The notes beneath the pieces are model-generated. The model was given only the letters and a program-made list of their open reading frames with translations, did not search any database and had not been told where the DNA came from. Positions 1 to 9,035 of a stretch of DNA of 64,000 bases are shown piece by piece. Location: assembly GCA_963831535.1 (NCBI GenBank), contig CAWHQP010000007.1:124001-188000 (forward strand), written 5' to 3'. Origin of the DNA: Bog-756 sp963831535. GTDB taxonomy: Bacteria > Actinomycetota > Acidimicrobiia > Acidimicrobiales > RAAP-2. Within the stretch, counting starts at the first letter, position 1; every line of letters starts with the position of its first letter. A program made the position numbers and the translations under genes.

Positions 1-714
1 TCAGAACACCTCGGCGAACAGGTTCAGCATGGCCTGCCAGGAGCGGGTGTCGGCTCGCTCGTCGTATCTGATGGCCGGCATGGTGCCGTCGGCGTCGGGA
101 TTGGTGAAGCTGTGGACGGCTCCCCCGTAGAGATGCATCTGCCAGTCGACCCCAGCGGCGCGCATCTCCTCTTCGAAGGCGGCACGCTGCTCGGGCGGAA
201 TGATCGAGTCGTCAGCGCCGATGCAGACGAGCACCTTGCCCGTGATATTGGCGGCATCTTCGGGTCGGGTGGTGGCCAGACCCGAGTGGAACCCGACCAC
301 CGCGGCCAGGTCGGCGCCACTCCGGGCCAGTTCCAGGGAGAGGGTGCCGCCGAAGCAGTAGCCGATGGCCGCCACCCGGGTCGGGTCGGCGTATCCGCTG
401 GCCAGCAGGACCTCGAGGCCGGCCCGGGCCAGCGCCCGGGTGCGGTCGGCGTCGCCGACCAGCTGTCCGAAGCGCTCACCCACCTGCTCAGGGGCAAGGA
501 GTGCCCCGGCGCCGTAGTAGTCGAGGGCGAAGGCCACGAATCCGAGCTCGGCCAGGCGCTGGGCGGTGTGGCGAGGGTGGTCCCCGAGGCCGGCGGCATC
601 GTGGGCGATGAGGACCGCGGGCCGCGTGCCCGGTGTGTCGGCGTCGACGACCAGCCGGCCGAGCAGCCTGAGGTCGTCGTGGACGTATTCGATGTCGGTG
701 CTGTGCACGCGCAT
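1..714 (-). CDS. dienelactone hydrolase family alpha/beta hydrolase
   Basis: 237-residue alpha/beta hydrolase. The nucleophile elbow GYCFGG carries Cys120, Asp168/169 lies in GADDS, and His201 lies in GGAVHSF. This is the Cys-Asp-His triad of dienelactone hydrolases, which open lactone rings in aromatic-acid breakdown, although many relatives have other ester substrates. The length matches the family. There is no signal peptide, so it is cytosolic. The stop codon occupies the first three bases of the window, so the gene is complete. The Shine-Dalgarno GAGGAGG directly abuts the ATG at 714. A GTG two codons downstream (708) has a better 6-base spacing and may be the true start. The substrate cannot be read from the sequence. 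Confidence 0.88.
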   Translation of the reverse strand: MRVHSTDIEYVHDDLRLLGRLVVDADTPGTRPAVLIAHDAAGLGDHPRHTAQRLAELGFVAFALDYYGAGALLAPEQVGERFGQLVGDADRTRALARAGLEVLLASGYADPTRVAAIGYCFGGTLSLELARSGADLAAVVGFHSGLATTRPEDAANITGKVLVCIGADDSIIPPEQRAAFEEEMRAAGVDWQMHLYGGAVHSFTNPDADGTMPAIRYDERADTRSWQAMLNLFAEVF

Positions 715-855
715 CCTCCTCGTTGTCGTGGGGGTACCCCAGGAGACCGGTGGGCCGGTGAGGGGCCGTCGGATCGTACCCCTGGGTCGGTAGCCCCGAC
801 GGGTGGGGTGGGCGACCCCAAGTCGCTGCGCCCGGTCATGGACGAGGATGAGGCC

Positions 856-1635
856 ATGGACGATCACCTCGACCGTGCCGCCGTCACCCGCGCCCTCGCC
901 GGGGCCGGCTGTGTGGCACCCGGGGACGAGGCCGAGGAGCTCCTGGCCGCGGCCGGCGACGCTGTCGAACTGCGCCGCATGCTGGCGCGCCGAGTGACCG
1001 GTGAACCGCTGGCCTGGATCACCGGTCGGACCACCTTCTGCGGGCTCGACGTCGTCGTCGATCCCGGCGTGTACGTCCCCCGCTGGCAGTCCGAACCACT
1101 GGCCCGCCTGGCCGCAGAGCTGCTGCCGCCCGCCGGTCTCGGTGTGGACCTGTGCACCGGTTCGGGGGCCCTGGCCCTGGTCATGCTGGCGCAACGTCCT
1201 GGGGCCCGGGTGGTGGGCACCGAGATCGATCCCGTCGCCGTCCGGTGTGCCCGCCGGAACGGGGTGGTCGTCTACCCGGGCCACCTCGACTCCGCCCTTC
1301 CGACCGAGCTGGCTTCTGCGGTCGATGTGATGACGGGGGTCGTCCCCTACGTTCCCGACGATGCGCTCCACCTCCTGCCCCGTGACGTGCAGCGCTTCGA
1401 GTCCGCCGTCGCCCTCGATGGTGGGCGGGCGGGGCTCGAGGCGATCGCCTCGGTGGTGGGCTCCAGCCCGTCGTGGCTGCGGCCGGGAGGGTGGTTGGCC
1501 CTTGAACTCGGCGGCGACCAGGTCCCTCCGGTCACGGTGTTGTTCGAAGCCGCCGGGTACGGGGCGATCGGCGTACTCGAAGACGACGATGGCGATCCGA
1601 GAGCGGTCTACGGACGGCTGACCGGGGGTGCCTAG
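856..1635 (+). CDS. HemK/PrmC-like SAM-dependent methyltransferase
   Basis: 259-residue protein. An N-terminal helical domain (about 1-75) contains the PrmC-type segment GEPLAWITG with VYVPRWQSE following. A Rossmann methyltransferase domain begins with motif I VDLCTGSGALAL (97-108). PrmC enzymes methylate the glutamine of the release-factor GGQ loop. The catalytic NPPY motif of that family is replaced here by GVVPYVP (161-167), so release factors may not be the substrate. The start at 856 is preferred because a purine-rich GAGGATGAGG precedes it; an in-frame ATG at 838 has no ribosome-binding site. It is divergent from the dienelactone hydrolase gene. Confidence 0.75.
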   Translation: MDDHLDRAAVTRALAGAGCVAPGDEAEELLAAAGDAVELRRMLARRVTGEPLAWITGRTTFCGLDVVVDPGVYVPRWQSEPLARLAAELLPPAGLGVDLCTGSGALALVMLAQRPGARVVGTEIDPVAVRCARRNGVVVYPGHLDSALPTELASAVDVMTGVVPYVPDDALHLLPRDVQRFESAVALDGGRAGLEAIASVVGSSPSWLRPGGWLALELGGDQVPPVTVLFEAAGYGAIGVLEDDDGDPRAVYGRLTGGA

Positions 1636-1793
1636 GATCCGGGCCGCGCCGCCCGCCCGAGGCGGGGCCCGGTCACTGCCCCGACCGGGATCGGTCGGTT
1701 GGACGGACGGACGGACGGACCAGGCTCGGACACCGACGGCAGCGGCCACCACCGTCCGGCGGGGTGGCGCGTCGTCCGTGCCACAATTCGCCG

Positions 1794-2297
1794 ATGAGCA
1801 GTTGGGGAGTGGCCGTCTACGGCCATCCGTGCCGTCAGTGCGGCTACCGGTGGGATGTGTCGGCGGCCGACGCCCGGGGGACAGTGGCCGATCTCCCGGC
1901 CACCTATGGGGAGGTCCTCGCCGGGGCCAGGGGTGATGAGCGCCATCCCGATCTGGCCTGGTCCGTGGCCGAGTACGTCTGCCATGTGGGGGACAACCTC
2001 CGCATCTGGGCCGAGCGGCTCATGGGCGTCGCCCGGGGCGCACCCCCGTTGGTGGGCGGGTACGACGAGACGGCCCTGGCTGAGGCCCGCAACTACCCGA
2101 GCATTCCGCTGGCGGCCGCGCTCTGGTCGCTCGGCCGCTCCGTCGACGACTGGGTGGATGCCGTGGACCGGTCCCCGTCCACCGGAGTGGTCCTCGTCCA
2201 CCCCGACCGGGGTGGACAGACACTGGTCGAGGTGATGGCGTCCAACGCCCATGATGCCGTGCACCACCGATGGGATATCGAGCGGTCGCTCCACTGA
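1794..2297 (+). CDS. DinB/maleylpyruvate-isomerase-like four-helix protein
   Basis: 167-residue protein resembling the DinB/YfiT superfamily, whose members are metal-dependent thiol transferases using mycothiol or bacillithiol. Visible hallmarks are VAEYVCHVGDNLRIWAERL in the first half (helix with His) and the C-terminal NAHDAVHHRWDI, a typical metal-ligand helix. The N-terminus carries HPCRQCGYRW, a CxxC that could bind zinc and is not universal in the family. The start at 1794 is chosen because the homologous part begins there; the frame is open from 1764. The gene converges on the LLM oxidoreductase gene. Confidence 0.65.
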   Translation: MSSWGVAVYGHPCRQCGYRWDVSAADARGTVADLPATYGEVLAGARGDERHPDLAWSVAEYVCHVGDNLRIWAERLMGVARGAPPLVGGYDETALAEARNYPSIPLAAALWSLGRSVDDWVDAVDRSPSTGVVLVHPDRGGQTLVEVMASNAHDAVHHRWDIERSLH

Positions 2298-2368
2298 CAC
2301 GAAGACGGCAGCATCCGGGAGCGCCGCCACGACGGCGCACCCCTACCGTCGGATCCGGATCCCGGTGC

Positions 2369-3256
2369 TCAGCTCAGCTGTGACCGGCCCTCGGTGGCGA
2401 TCCGCTCGAAGACATTGGCATCGACGGCGAACACTGAATCGGCGACGGGCCAGTGGATCACCACCTCGGTGATCCCCGCCTCCCGGTACCGGCCGGCCCA
2501 CTCCACGAAGGCGTCCACGGAGTCGAGCGGCCGTTCTGCGGTCAGTCCCTGGAGTAGCACCTTGTCGATCGATCCTCGGGCGCGGCCGGCTTCGTCACAG
2601 GCCTCGCCGAGGCGCTCCATCTGGGCGCACACCGCCTCGTAGGCGCCGGCCGCGGTGGTGGCGGACCCGCCCGACGGGTCCCCGTAGGTGACCCAGCCGT
2701 GTCCGAACTCGGCCGCCAGGGCCAGGGCTCGACGGCCGGCCGCGGCCACCAGGAAGGGAACCCTCGGCCGTTGCACGCACTCGGGGATGGTCCGGGCCTC
2801 GATGGCCGAATAGTGCCGGCCCTCGACCGTGGTGGCGGAGTGGGTGAGGAGTCGGTCCAGCAGCCTCACGAACTCGTCGAGCCGTTCGGCCCGATCGCCC
2901 GGCGACCATGGCTCCTGTCCGAGGGCGGTGGCGTCGAACCCGGTTCCTCCGGAGCCGATGCCGGCGGTGAGTCGACCTCCCGAGAGGTGGTCCAGGGTCA
3001 TCAGCTCCTTGGCCAGCTGCACCGGGTGTCGGAAATTGGGAGAGGCCACGAGGGTGCCGATCCTCATGTGCTCGGTGGCGGTAGCGGCTGCAGACAGGGT
3101 GGGCACGGCGGCGAACCAGGGCCGGTCACGGAAGCTCTGCCACGTCAGATGGTCGTAGGTGTAGCCGGTGTCGAAGCCCAGCTCCTCAGCCCGTCGCCAC
3201 ACCCCCCGGCCCTCGGCCCACTCGTAGATGGGGAGGATGACCGTGCTCAGTCGCAT
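2369..3256 (-). CDS. LLM-class F420/flavin-dependent oxidoreductase
   Basis: 295-residue luciferase-like monooxygenase-fold protein (TIM barrel). Visible family features are TYDHLTW after the first strand, the TATEHMRIGTLVAS strand, DHLSGGRLTAGIGSG, and a C-terminal ITEVVIHWP segment. In actinobacteria most such proteins use coenzyme F420. The exact redox reaction is not evident. The start at 3256 is the only ATG near the first strand. The neighbouring gene upstream encodes a flavoprotein monooxygenase in the same direction, with about 40 bases between its stop and this ATG, so the two may be co-transcribed. Confidence 0.85.
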   Translation of the reverse strand: MRLSTVILPIYEWAEGRGVWRRAEELGFDTGYTYDHLTWQSFRDRPWFAAVPTLSAAATATEHMRIGTLVASPNFRHPVQLAKELMTLDHLSGGRLTAGIGSGGTGFDATALGQEPWSPGDRAERLDEFVRLLDRLLTHSATTVEGRHYSAIEARTIPECVQRPRVPFLVAAAGRRALALAAEFGHGWVTYGDPSGGSATTAAGAYEAVCAQMERLGEACDEAGRARGSIDKVLLQGLTAERPLDSVDAFVEWAGRYREAGITEVVIHWPVADSVFAVDANVFERIATEGRSQLS

Positions 3257-3298
3257 GCAGGCGAAGTTAGCGGAGCGCCTCCCCGGTCAGCTTTCCGG

Positions 3299-4912
3299 TC
3301 AACGCTCGGGCCCGGGTGACATGACGAATCCCTCGTAGTCCTTGGACGCCACGGCGTCACAGTGTTCGACGTAGGGCGGGAAACCCACCAGGGGCATGAA
3401 GACCCGGGGCTTGCCGGGCACGTTGGCCCCCAGGTACCAGGAGTTGCAGGAGGGGAACAGGGTGAAGCCGGCCACGTCGTTGACGTAGGTCACCCACGCG
3501 TCCTGGGCGTTGTTGTCGGCCTCGATGGTCCGATAGCCATGGTCCCGGAGGTAGTCGAGGCAGGCGGCGATCCACTCCACATGGTGCTCGATGGACACCA
3601 CCATGTTGGTCAGCACCGAAGGGCTGCCCGGTCCGGTGATGGTGAACAGGTTGGGGAAGCCGGCCACAGCCAGGCCCAGGTAGGTGCGAGGACCTTCGGA
3701 CCAGGCCTCCCCGAGGCTCCGTCCGCCCCGTCCCGCGATCTCGATCCGCGACAGGGCGCCGGTCATGGCGTCGAATCCCGTGGCGAAGACCAGATCGTCG
3801 AGCTCGACGATCCGCCCGCCGATCCGGGGACCTCGGGGGGTGATCTCGTCGATCGGTGACCGGCCCACATCGATCAGCTCCACGTTGTCCCGGTTGAAGG
3901 TGTCGTAATACCCGGTGTCCACGCACAGGCGCTTGCAGCCGATGACCGTCGTGGGCGTCAGCCGTTCGGCCACATCGGGGTCGATGACGATCTCGTGGAT
4001 CTTGGCCCGGACGAACTCCGCCGCCGTCGCGTTGGCTCCCCGGTCCAGGAACAAATCGTTGAACGCGCCCATGAAGGAGAGGCCCCCGTGTTCCCACCGT
4101 TCCTGGTAGACCCGGATCCGGTCTCCGGGCCCGGCATCCAGCGCCGAGGTGTCGGTGAGCGGCTGGAGGGAGCCGATGGCGAAGGGCTGCTGGCTGTTCT
4201 CCTGACGGAATGCGGCGTAGTCGGCCTTGACGGCGCGCTGTTCCTCGTCGTCCAGGGGTCGGTTGTGGGCGGGTACGGAGTACGCCGCGGTGCGCTGGAA
4301 GACCACCAGCTCGCGGGCCTGGCGTGCGATGGCCGGGATCGACTGGATCCCCGACGACCCGGTGCCGACGACCCCGACCTTCCGACCGGTGAAGTCCACG
4401 GGCTCGTGTGGCCACTTCCCCGTGTGGTACGTGGCCCCCTCGAAGGTGTCGAGCCCGGGGAAGGCCGGGATGTTCGCGGATGACAGGCACCCGGTGGCCA
4501 TGACCAGGTACCGGGCCGAGAACTCGCTGCCGTCGTCCGAAACGACCGTCCAGTGGTCGGAGACTTCGTCGAACACCGCACGCTGCACCCGAGTGCCGAG
4601 GCGGATGTGGCATCGGAGGTCGAACCGGTCGGCCACGTGGTCGAGGTAGGAGAGGATCTCAGCCTGGCCGGCATAGCGCTCACTCCACTGCCACTCCTGT
4701 TGGAGCTGGTCGGAGAACTGGTAGGAGTACTGCAGGCTCTCGACGTCACAGCGGGCGCCCGGATAGCGGTTCCAGTACCAGGTCCCCCCGACCCCGCCGC
4801 CCGCCTCGAGGACCACGGCGGTCATCCCCATGGACAGGGCGCGGTGCACCATGTAGAGGCCCGCGAATCCGGCTCCGACGATGACCACATCGTGCCCGCT
4901 GCCTTCGGTCAC
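3299..4912 (-). CDS. FAD-dependent Baeyer-Villiger-type monooxygenase
   Basis: 537-residue class B flavoprotein monooxygenase. A first Rossmann motif GAGFAG (13-18) binds FAD and a second GTGSSG (183-188) binds NADPH. Between them FEGATYHTGKWP (157-168) matches the Baeyer-Villiger fingerprint FxGxxxHTxxWP. Such enzymes insert oxygen next to a ketone, giving esters or lactones; cyclohexanone monooxygenase is the prototype. A GTG start at 4912 preceded by GGGAGGA at good spacing is preferred; the frame is open to 4996 without a ribosome-binding site. Together with the lactone hydrolase and HSL-type esterase nearby it would fit ketone or terpenoid breakdown (inference). Confidence 0.88.
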   Translation of the reverse strand: MTEGSGHDVVIVGAGFAGLYMVHRALSMGMTAVVLEAGGGVGGTWYWNRYPGARCDVESLQYSYQFSDQLQQEWQWSERYAGQAEILSYLDHVADRFDLRCHIRLGTRVQRAVFDEVSDHWTVVSDDGSEFSARYLVMATGCLSSANIPAFPGLDTFEGATYHTGKWPHEPVDFTGRKVGVVGTGSSGIQSIPAIARQARELVVFQRTAAYSVPAHNRPLDDEEQRAVKADYAAFRQENSQQPFAIGSLQPLTDTSALDAGPGDRIRVYQERWEHGGLSFMGAFNDLFLDRGANATAAEFVRAKIHEIVIDPDVAERLTPTTVIGCKRLCVDTGYYDTFNRDNVELIDVGRSPIDEITPRGPRIGGRIVELDDLVFATGFDAMTGALSRIEIAGRGGRSLGEAWSEGPRTYLGLAVAGFPNLFTITGPGSPSVLTNMVVSIEHHVEWIAACLDYLRDHGYRTIEADNNAQDAWVTYVNDVAGFTLFPSCNSWYLGANVPGKPRVFMPLVGFPPYVEHCDAVASKDYEGFVMSPGPER

Positions 4913-5087
4913 CGCGTCCTCCCGGCTGCTCGTAGCAACGTTTACGTCTCGGAGGCCGCCGACCGGTCCTCGAATCCCGCCGTTCCAGCGTGGCACGGGG
5001 TGATCCGTTCTTCAACCGCTCCGATGGCCCGCGGCACCCGGTGGGCCTGGCCCGGGGCGCCAAGCAAATAGTGGCGGAGCGGCCGCG

Positions 5088-5564
5088 CTACTCGCCGGGC
5101 AGACCGCCACCCGACCGTGGTATGGCGCTGCCCGGGCCAGGCCCGCTGCCGCCCGGCGCCGGAGAGGGTTCGGCCGTCGCCACGGGTGGGGGTGGCGTCG
5201 GATCGGCGGTCGGCACCGGCGGGGGCGCCGCCTTCGGGTCGACGGCGGTTGCGCGGGGGTCGACGGCCTGGGGAACGGCCCCCGTGGCCGGTGCGGGTGG
5301 CGGGTCGGGGGTGATGGTCACCGGGGTCCCTGCCGCCTCGAGCGCGTCGAGCTGGCCCATGAGCTCGGCCACCTTGGCCTCGCTGTCGGGCTGGTTGCGG
5401 TTGCGTTCGCTCAGGAAGACGTAGGCGCCCAACTCCCGCAGGAGGTGGTCCACCTGTTTGCCCGACTGCATCTCGGCCAGCTTGGTCTGACCCTGTTGCA
5501 CGCTGGTCTGGGCCTTGTCGGCCAGCACGGTGGCCTGAGCCTTCACCTTGTCCAGGAATCCCAT
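5088..5564 (-). CDS. hypothetical protein, helical N-terminus and Pro/Ala-rich tail
   Basis: 158 residues. The first about 80 residues (MGFLDKVKAQATVLADKAQ onward) are charged and predicted helical, ending in LDALEAAG. The remainder is a low-complexity tail rich in Pro, Ala, Thr and Asp. There is no signal peptide and no recognised enzymatic domain. GGAGG lies 7 bases before the ATG at 5564, which supports this start over the longer frame. Similar short coiled-coil plus proline tail proteins are common and mostly uncharacterised in actinobacteria. No function is assigned. Confidence 0.6.
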   Translation of the reverse strand: MGFLDKVKAQATVLADKAQTSVQQGQTKLAEMQSGKQVDHLLRELGAYVFLSERNRNQPDSEAKVAELMGQLDALEAAGTPVTITPDPPPAPATGAVPQAVDPRATAVDPKAAPPPVPTADPTPPPPVATAEPSPAPGGSGPGPGSAIPRSGGGLPGE

Positions 5565-5814
5565 GAGGTGCCCTCCGCTCAGTCCGTACGGCACCGATCG
5601 GCGCCGTGTCGATGTTTCGTGCTCGAGACCGTTCTACTCCATCGCCAGGCGCAGGGCCGTCCACATCGAGGGCCCGACTGGTCATCGGTGTGGATCCCGA
5701 CTGGTCACCGGTGTGGATAGGGCACCGAACGCGTCGACGGCCGGGCGCACGGGGTACCGATGGTGGGTCGGAGGCGAGGGCCGTCCCGATAGCCTCACCT
5801 GCGAGGAGGTCTCC

Positions 5815-6375
5815 ATGTCGAGTGGACGATTTGTGTTGAGGGTGACGGTCGGTGGGTTGATGTTGGGCCACGGCCTGCAGAAGCTCAACGGGAGCTTCGG
5901 TGGCCCGGGTCTCGAGGCCACCCGGGACTCCATGGGAGCCATCGGACTGCATCCGGCCAAGCACCAGGGTCTGGCTGCGGCGCTGAGCGAGACCATCGGC
6001 GGAGGGCTGACCGCCGCCGGCTTCCTCAGCCCTCTCGGTCCGGCCATGATCACCGGGACCATGCTGGTGGCCATCAAGAAGGTCCATGCCAAGAACGGCG
6101 TGTGGGTGACCCAGGGCGGCTACGAGTACAACGCCACCCTCATCGCCGCCGCCCTCTCGTTGGCCTCGGCCGGACCGGGTGTCCTGTCACTCGACGGCCT
6201 GTTGCGGCGGCAGCGTTCCGGTCTCCGTTGGGGCGTCGTGGCCCTGGCCCTCGGGGTCGGGGGTGCGGCAGCGACGCTGGCCCTGTCCGAGAGGCTGAAG
6301 CCGGAGGAACTGCCAGACGACGAGGCGCCGCCGGATCCCGCCGGCGCCGAGGATGCCGCCGACGCCACCGAGTGA
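5815..6375 (+). CDS. DoxX-family membrane protein
   Basis: 186-residue integral membrane protein with about four hydrophobic helices. The N-terminal FVLRVTVGGLMLGHGLQKL and the following FGGPGLEATRDSMG, then SETIGGGLTAAGF, are the DoxX/DUF4267-like pattern. A charged C-terminal tail is rich in Asp, Glu and Ala. DoxX proteins are linked to redox stress or membrane quinone chemistry in some bacteria, but the role here is unknown. The start is fixed by GAGGAGG (5803-5809) six bases before ATG 5815. It converges on the alpha/beta hydrolase gene. Confidence 0.82.
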   Translation: MSSGRFVLRVTVGGLMLGHGLQKLNGSFGGPGLEATRDSMGAIGLHPAKHQGLAAALSETIGGGLTAAGFLSPLGPAMITGTMLVAIKKVHAKNGVWVTQGGYEYNATLIAAALSLASAGPGVLSLDGLLRRQRSGLRWGVVALALGVGGAAATLALSERLKPEELPDDEAPPDPAGAEDAADATE

Positions 6376-6381
6376 GTCCCG

Positions 6382-6404
6382 GGCCGGGCCCCTGGGACCC
6401 GGCC
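6382..6404. terminator. candidate bidirectional terminator hairpin
   Basis: A perfect 7-bp stem GGCCGGG/CCCGGCC with a 9-base loop lies between the convergent DoxX and alpha/beta-hydrolase genes. There is no U-tract, as is common in high-GC actinobacteria, so termination activity is inferred from position and stability only. Confidence 0.4.
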
Positions 6405-6415
6405 GTTGACGGTGA

Positions 6416-7339
6416 TCATGTACCGGAGCTCAGCTGTCGGCCGAGCCAGTCGTCGAGGGTCTGGGTGTAGCGCTTCGCCACGGCCGTCTCGGTGAACATC
6501 ATCACACCGTGGGGCGCTCCGGGAAAGACGTGCAGCTCGGCGGGCACGCCGGCCTGGTTGAGCCGCATGGCGTAGGTGATGTCCTCGTCGCGGAAGCCGT
6601 CCACGGCTCCGACGCACACGTAGGCCGGTGGCAGGCCGGTGAGGTCCTCGGCACGCGCCGGGGCGGCGTAGGCCGGGACCTGGTCGGTCCCGTAGCGGTC
6701 GCCGAGATAGGACCTCCATCCGAAGGTGTTCGACTCCCGGCTCCAGATGGACAGCCCGTCGAGCCGGCTGGACGGCGTGACCTGCCGGTCATCGATCATC
6801 GGGCAGTCGAGGAGCTGGAACTGGAGGGGTAGCTCGCCCCGGTCTCGGGCGAGCAGGGCCAGGGCCGCGGCCAGGCCACCGCCGGCGCTCACACCGGCGA
6901 CACCGATCTGCTGGGGATCCACACCTAGCTCCTCGTGATGGTCGTAGACCCACTGCAAACCGAGATAGCAATCGTCGAGTGGTCCCGGGTACGGGGTCTC
7001 GGGTGACAGCCGGTACTCGACCGACACCCCCACGCAGCCGAAGCGCGGACACCATACGTCGAACCGGGGGTCGTCCATGGTGAAACTGCCGATGACGTAG
7101 CCGCCACCATGGATGGAGTAGAGGCAGGGGAGCGGTCGGTCGATCCCCCGGGGACGATGGACCCGGATTACCACGTCGGGATCCCCGGGCACGGCGTAGT
7201 CGGTGCGCTCGACGGCGTCGGACAGCGGCGTCGGTGGAGCGATCGACAGCGACCGGATCTCGGCCAGATTGTCCGGGTCGATGGCACTGAAGGGAAAGCC
7301 CGCGAGTGATGCGCTGATCTCGCTGTCCAACTCCAACAT
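6416..7339 (-). CDS. alpha/beta hydrolase, hormone-sensitive-lipase type
   Basis: 307-residue esterase of the HSL (alpha/beta hydrolase fold-3) family. The oxyanion-hole motif HGGGYVIGS precedes the nucleophile elbow GVSAGGG, in which the usual Asp of GDSAG is Val. The catalytic Asp lies near AVDGFRDE and the His in FPGAPHGVMMF. It probably hydrolyses short-chain carboxylic esters in the cytosol; no signal peptide is seen. The ATG at 7339 has GGAGGT six bases upstream. Confidence 0.88.
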   Translation of the reverse strand: MLELDSEISASLAGFPFSAIDPDNLAEIRSLSIAPPTPLSDAVERTDYAVPGDPDVVIRVHRPRGIDRPLPCLYSIHGGGYVIGSFTMDDPRFDVWCPRFGCVGVSVEYRLSPETPYPGPLDDCYLGLQWVYDHHEELGVDPQQIGVAGVSAGGGLAAALALLARDRGELPLQFQLLDCPMIDDRQVTPSSRLDGLSIWSRESNTFGWRSYLGDRYGTDQVPAYAAPARAEDLTGLPPAYVCVGAVDGFRDEDITYAMRLNQAGVPAELHVFPGAPHGVMMFTETAVAKRYTQTLDDWLGRQLSSGT

Positions 7340-7543
7340 GGTCAGACCTCCGTCCTCGGTTCCCCAGGCACCTCCGTGGGGACGGCGGCCACCTTACGGG
7401 CCACGAGGGGTGGTGCCCAGTGGGTCAACGGCCTCCGGCCACTGGGTGGCCTCGTGGACTGCGGAGCACCTCGGCGCTTGACGAGCCACCGTTGGGGGAT
7501 GTCTAGTGCTGTGCCGAGCACCGATGACCTGTGGAGGAGCGGC

Positions 7544-7933
7544 ATGGAACCCTCAGCTTTCGTCGACCGGCCCGACTACCGGGTGGACATCCTGGCCCGG
7601 CGCAACCGGGTGACGGCGGCATTCGAGGGGGAGGTCCTGGCCGACTCTCGACGCTGTCTTCTCGTCGACGAACAGGACCACGGCCTCGTGTTCTACTTCC
7701 CGCCACAGGATGTGAGACTGGAGCGGTTCGTGCCCGACCTCCGGACCAGCCGCTGTCCGTACAAGGGAACCGCCACCTATCGGAGACTGGCCGATTCGCA
7801 CGCCGATGTCCTGGTGTGGAGCTACGAGGACCCGTACCCCGAGGTGGCCAGGCTGGCTGGCTACGTGGGCTTCTTCCAGGACGTCGTCGACGTCCGGGTC
7901 GGAACCGCCGATCCGGCCGTCTCGGGCCGATGA
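7544..7933 (+). CDS. DUF427 domain protein
   Basis: 129-residue protein matching the DUF427 family: the stretch VTAAFEGEVLADSRR, then VLVDEQDHGLVFYFPPQDV, RTSRCPYKGTATY, and a final WSYEDPYPEV segment. The family is widespread in actinobacteria and has no established function. ATG 7544 is preceded by GGAGGAG with 4-base spacing; an in-frame ATG at 7499 is possible. The stop codon overlaps the start of the next gene (ATGA), so the two are translationally coupled, which suggests a shared role with the acyl-CoA thioesterase. Confidence 0.82.
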   Translation: MEPSAFVDRPDYRVDILARRNRVTAAFEGEVLADSRRCLLVDEQDHGLVFYFPPQDVRLERFVPDLRTSRCPYKGTATYRRLADSHADVLVWSYEDPYPEVARLAGYVGFFQDVVDVRVGTADPAVSGR

Positions 7934-8814
7934 GCGAACCGGACGAGGCCGAGCGACCGGAACCGAGCGTCCAGCGGATGCTGGAGGTCTTCGACGTCCG
8001 GTCCGACGGTACCGGTCGATTCACCGGACCATCCGACAGCGGGGGACGGCTGGTCGCGGACGGCAGTCAACTGCTGAGCCAGGCCATCGTGGCCGCCGCC
8101 AAGGCCTTGCCCGGCTACGGCGTCCGCTCCGCCCATGCCCTGTTCCTCCGCCCCGTCGACATCCGAGGGGACGTGTGGCTCCACGTCGAGGTGACACACC
8201 GCGGTCGCACCTTTGCCGCTGCGGCCGTACAGGTCCAGCAGGGCGAACGGCGCTGCGCCTCGGTGACCCTGCTGCTCGACATCGAACAGGACGACGTCAT
8301 CCGGCACACGGCGGCCCCGCCGGATGCCACGACGCCCGACGACGCGGCCCCCTTCTCCATGCCCATGCGGGGACGGGAGGTGCGTCTGGTCGGCCCGGAC
8401 GATCCCAACGACCCCAACGCCGTCGGGCCCCCGGTGCTCGACGCCTGGGTGCGCTACGACCCGATCCCGACCCGACCCGAGTTGGCCAAGGCGCTCCTGG
8501 CCCATTTCACCGGTCACCTGTCCATTTCGACCACCATGCGCCCCCATGGGGGGATCGGCACCGCCATGGCCCACGAGAGCCTGTCCACCGCGGTCATCGG
8601 GATCGCTGTCACCTTCCACGAGCCGGTGGCGTGGAGCGGATCACTCCGGTACCACCACGAGAGCGTCTACGCCGGAAGCGGCCTTTCGTTGGTCCGAGGC
8701 CAGGTGTTCACCGAGGAGGGGACACTGATTGCGTCGTTCACCCAGGACGGCATGATCCGGTCATTCGGTCAGGATCACCGATCCCTGGCCCGGAGCGCCG
8801 ACGAGCGCCTCTAA
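7930..8814 (+). CDS. acyl-CoA thioesterase II-like double-hotdog protein
   Basis: 294-residue protein of the TesB (acyl-CoA thioesterase II) type, which splits acyl-CoA into free acid and CoA. Visible features are the N-terminal hotdog with GGRLVADGSQLLSQ and VRSAHALFLRPVDIRG, and a C-terminal hotdog with ISTTMRPH, AVTFHEPVAWSG, LSLVRGQVFTEEG and LIASFTQDGMIR, the last being the family signature. It starts inside the DUF427 stop codon (ATGA overlap). It is cytosolic. Chain-length preference cannot be read. Confidence 0.86.
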   Translation: MSEPDEAERPEPSVQRMLEVFDVRSDGTGRFTGPSDSGGRLVADGSQLLSQAIVAAAKALPGYGVRSAHALFLRPVDIRGDVWLHVEVTHRGRTFAAAAVQVQQGERRCASVTLLLDIEQDDVIRHTAAPPDATTPDDAAPFSMPMRGREVRLVGPDDPNDPNAVGPPVLDAWVRYDPIPTRPELAKALLAHFTGHLSISTTMRPHGGIGTAMAHESLSTAVIGIAVTFHEPVAWSGSLRYHHESVYAGSGLSLVRGQVFTEEGTLIASFTQDGMIRSFGQDHRSLARSADERL

Positions 8815-8942
8815 GGCTCGGATGCCTGGTTCGCCGCGTGTCGCACCGATCCGGCGATGGCGCGGACGACCCTCGTCCCGTTGACCGCGGTGAATCCGGG
8901 ATGCGGGCCGTCCATTCAGAATTTCCCGTGTAATTTCGAGTG

Positions 8943-8971
8943 TTCACAGAACTGTCACAATCCGCTAAGGT
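8943..8971 (+). promoter_or_regulatory. candidate sigma70-type promoter of the sugar ABC operon
   Basis: TTCACA (8943-8948), a 17-base spacer, then TAAGGT (8966-8971), in the 220-base gap before the sugar-binding-protein gene. Transcription would begin near 8978, giving a leader of about 58 bases with GGGGGA close to the ATG at 9036. Assigned by eye only. Confidence 0.4.
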
Positions 8972-9035
8972 CCGAAGTGATTCACGGGGATGTGGGTCGA
9001 TCACGGAGATCCGTGGTGTAAGCCAAGGGGGATCT

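Noticed and set aside
112..855. In-frame extension upstream of the HemK-like gene
   Set aside because: It overlaps the dienelactone hydrolase gene antisense and has no homologous content; the enzyme begins at 856.
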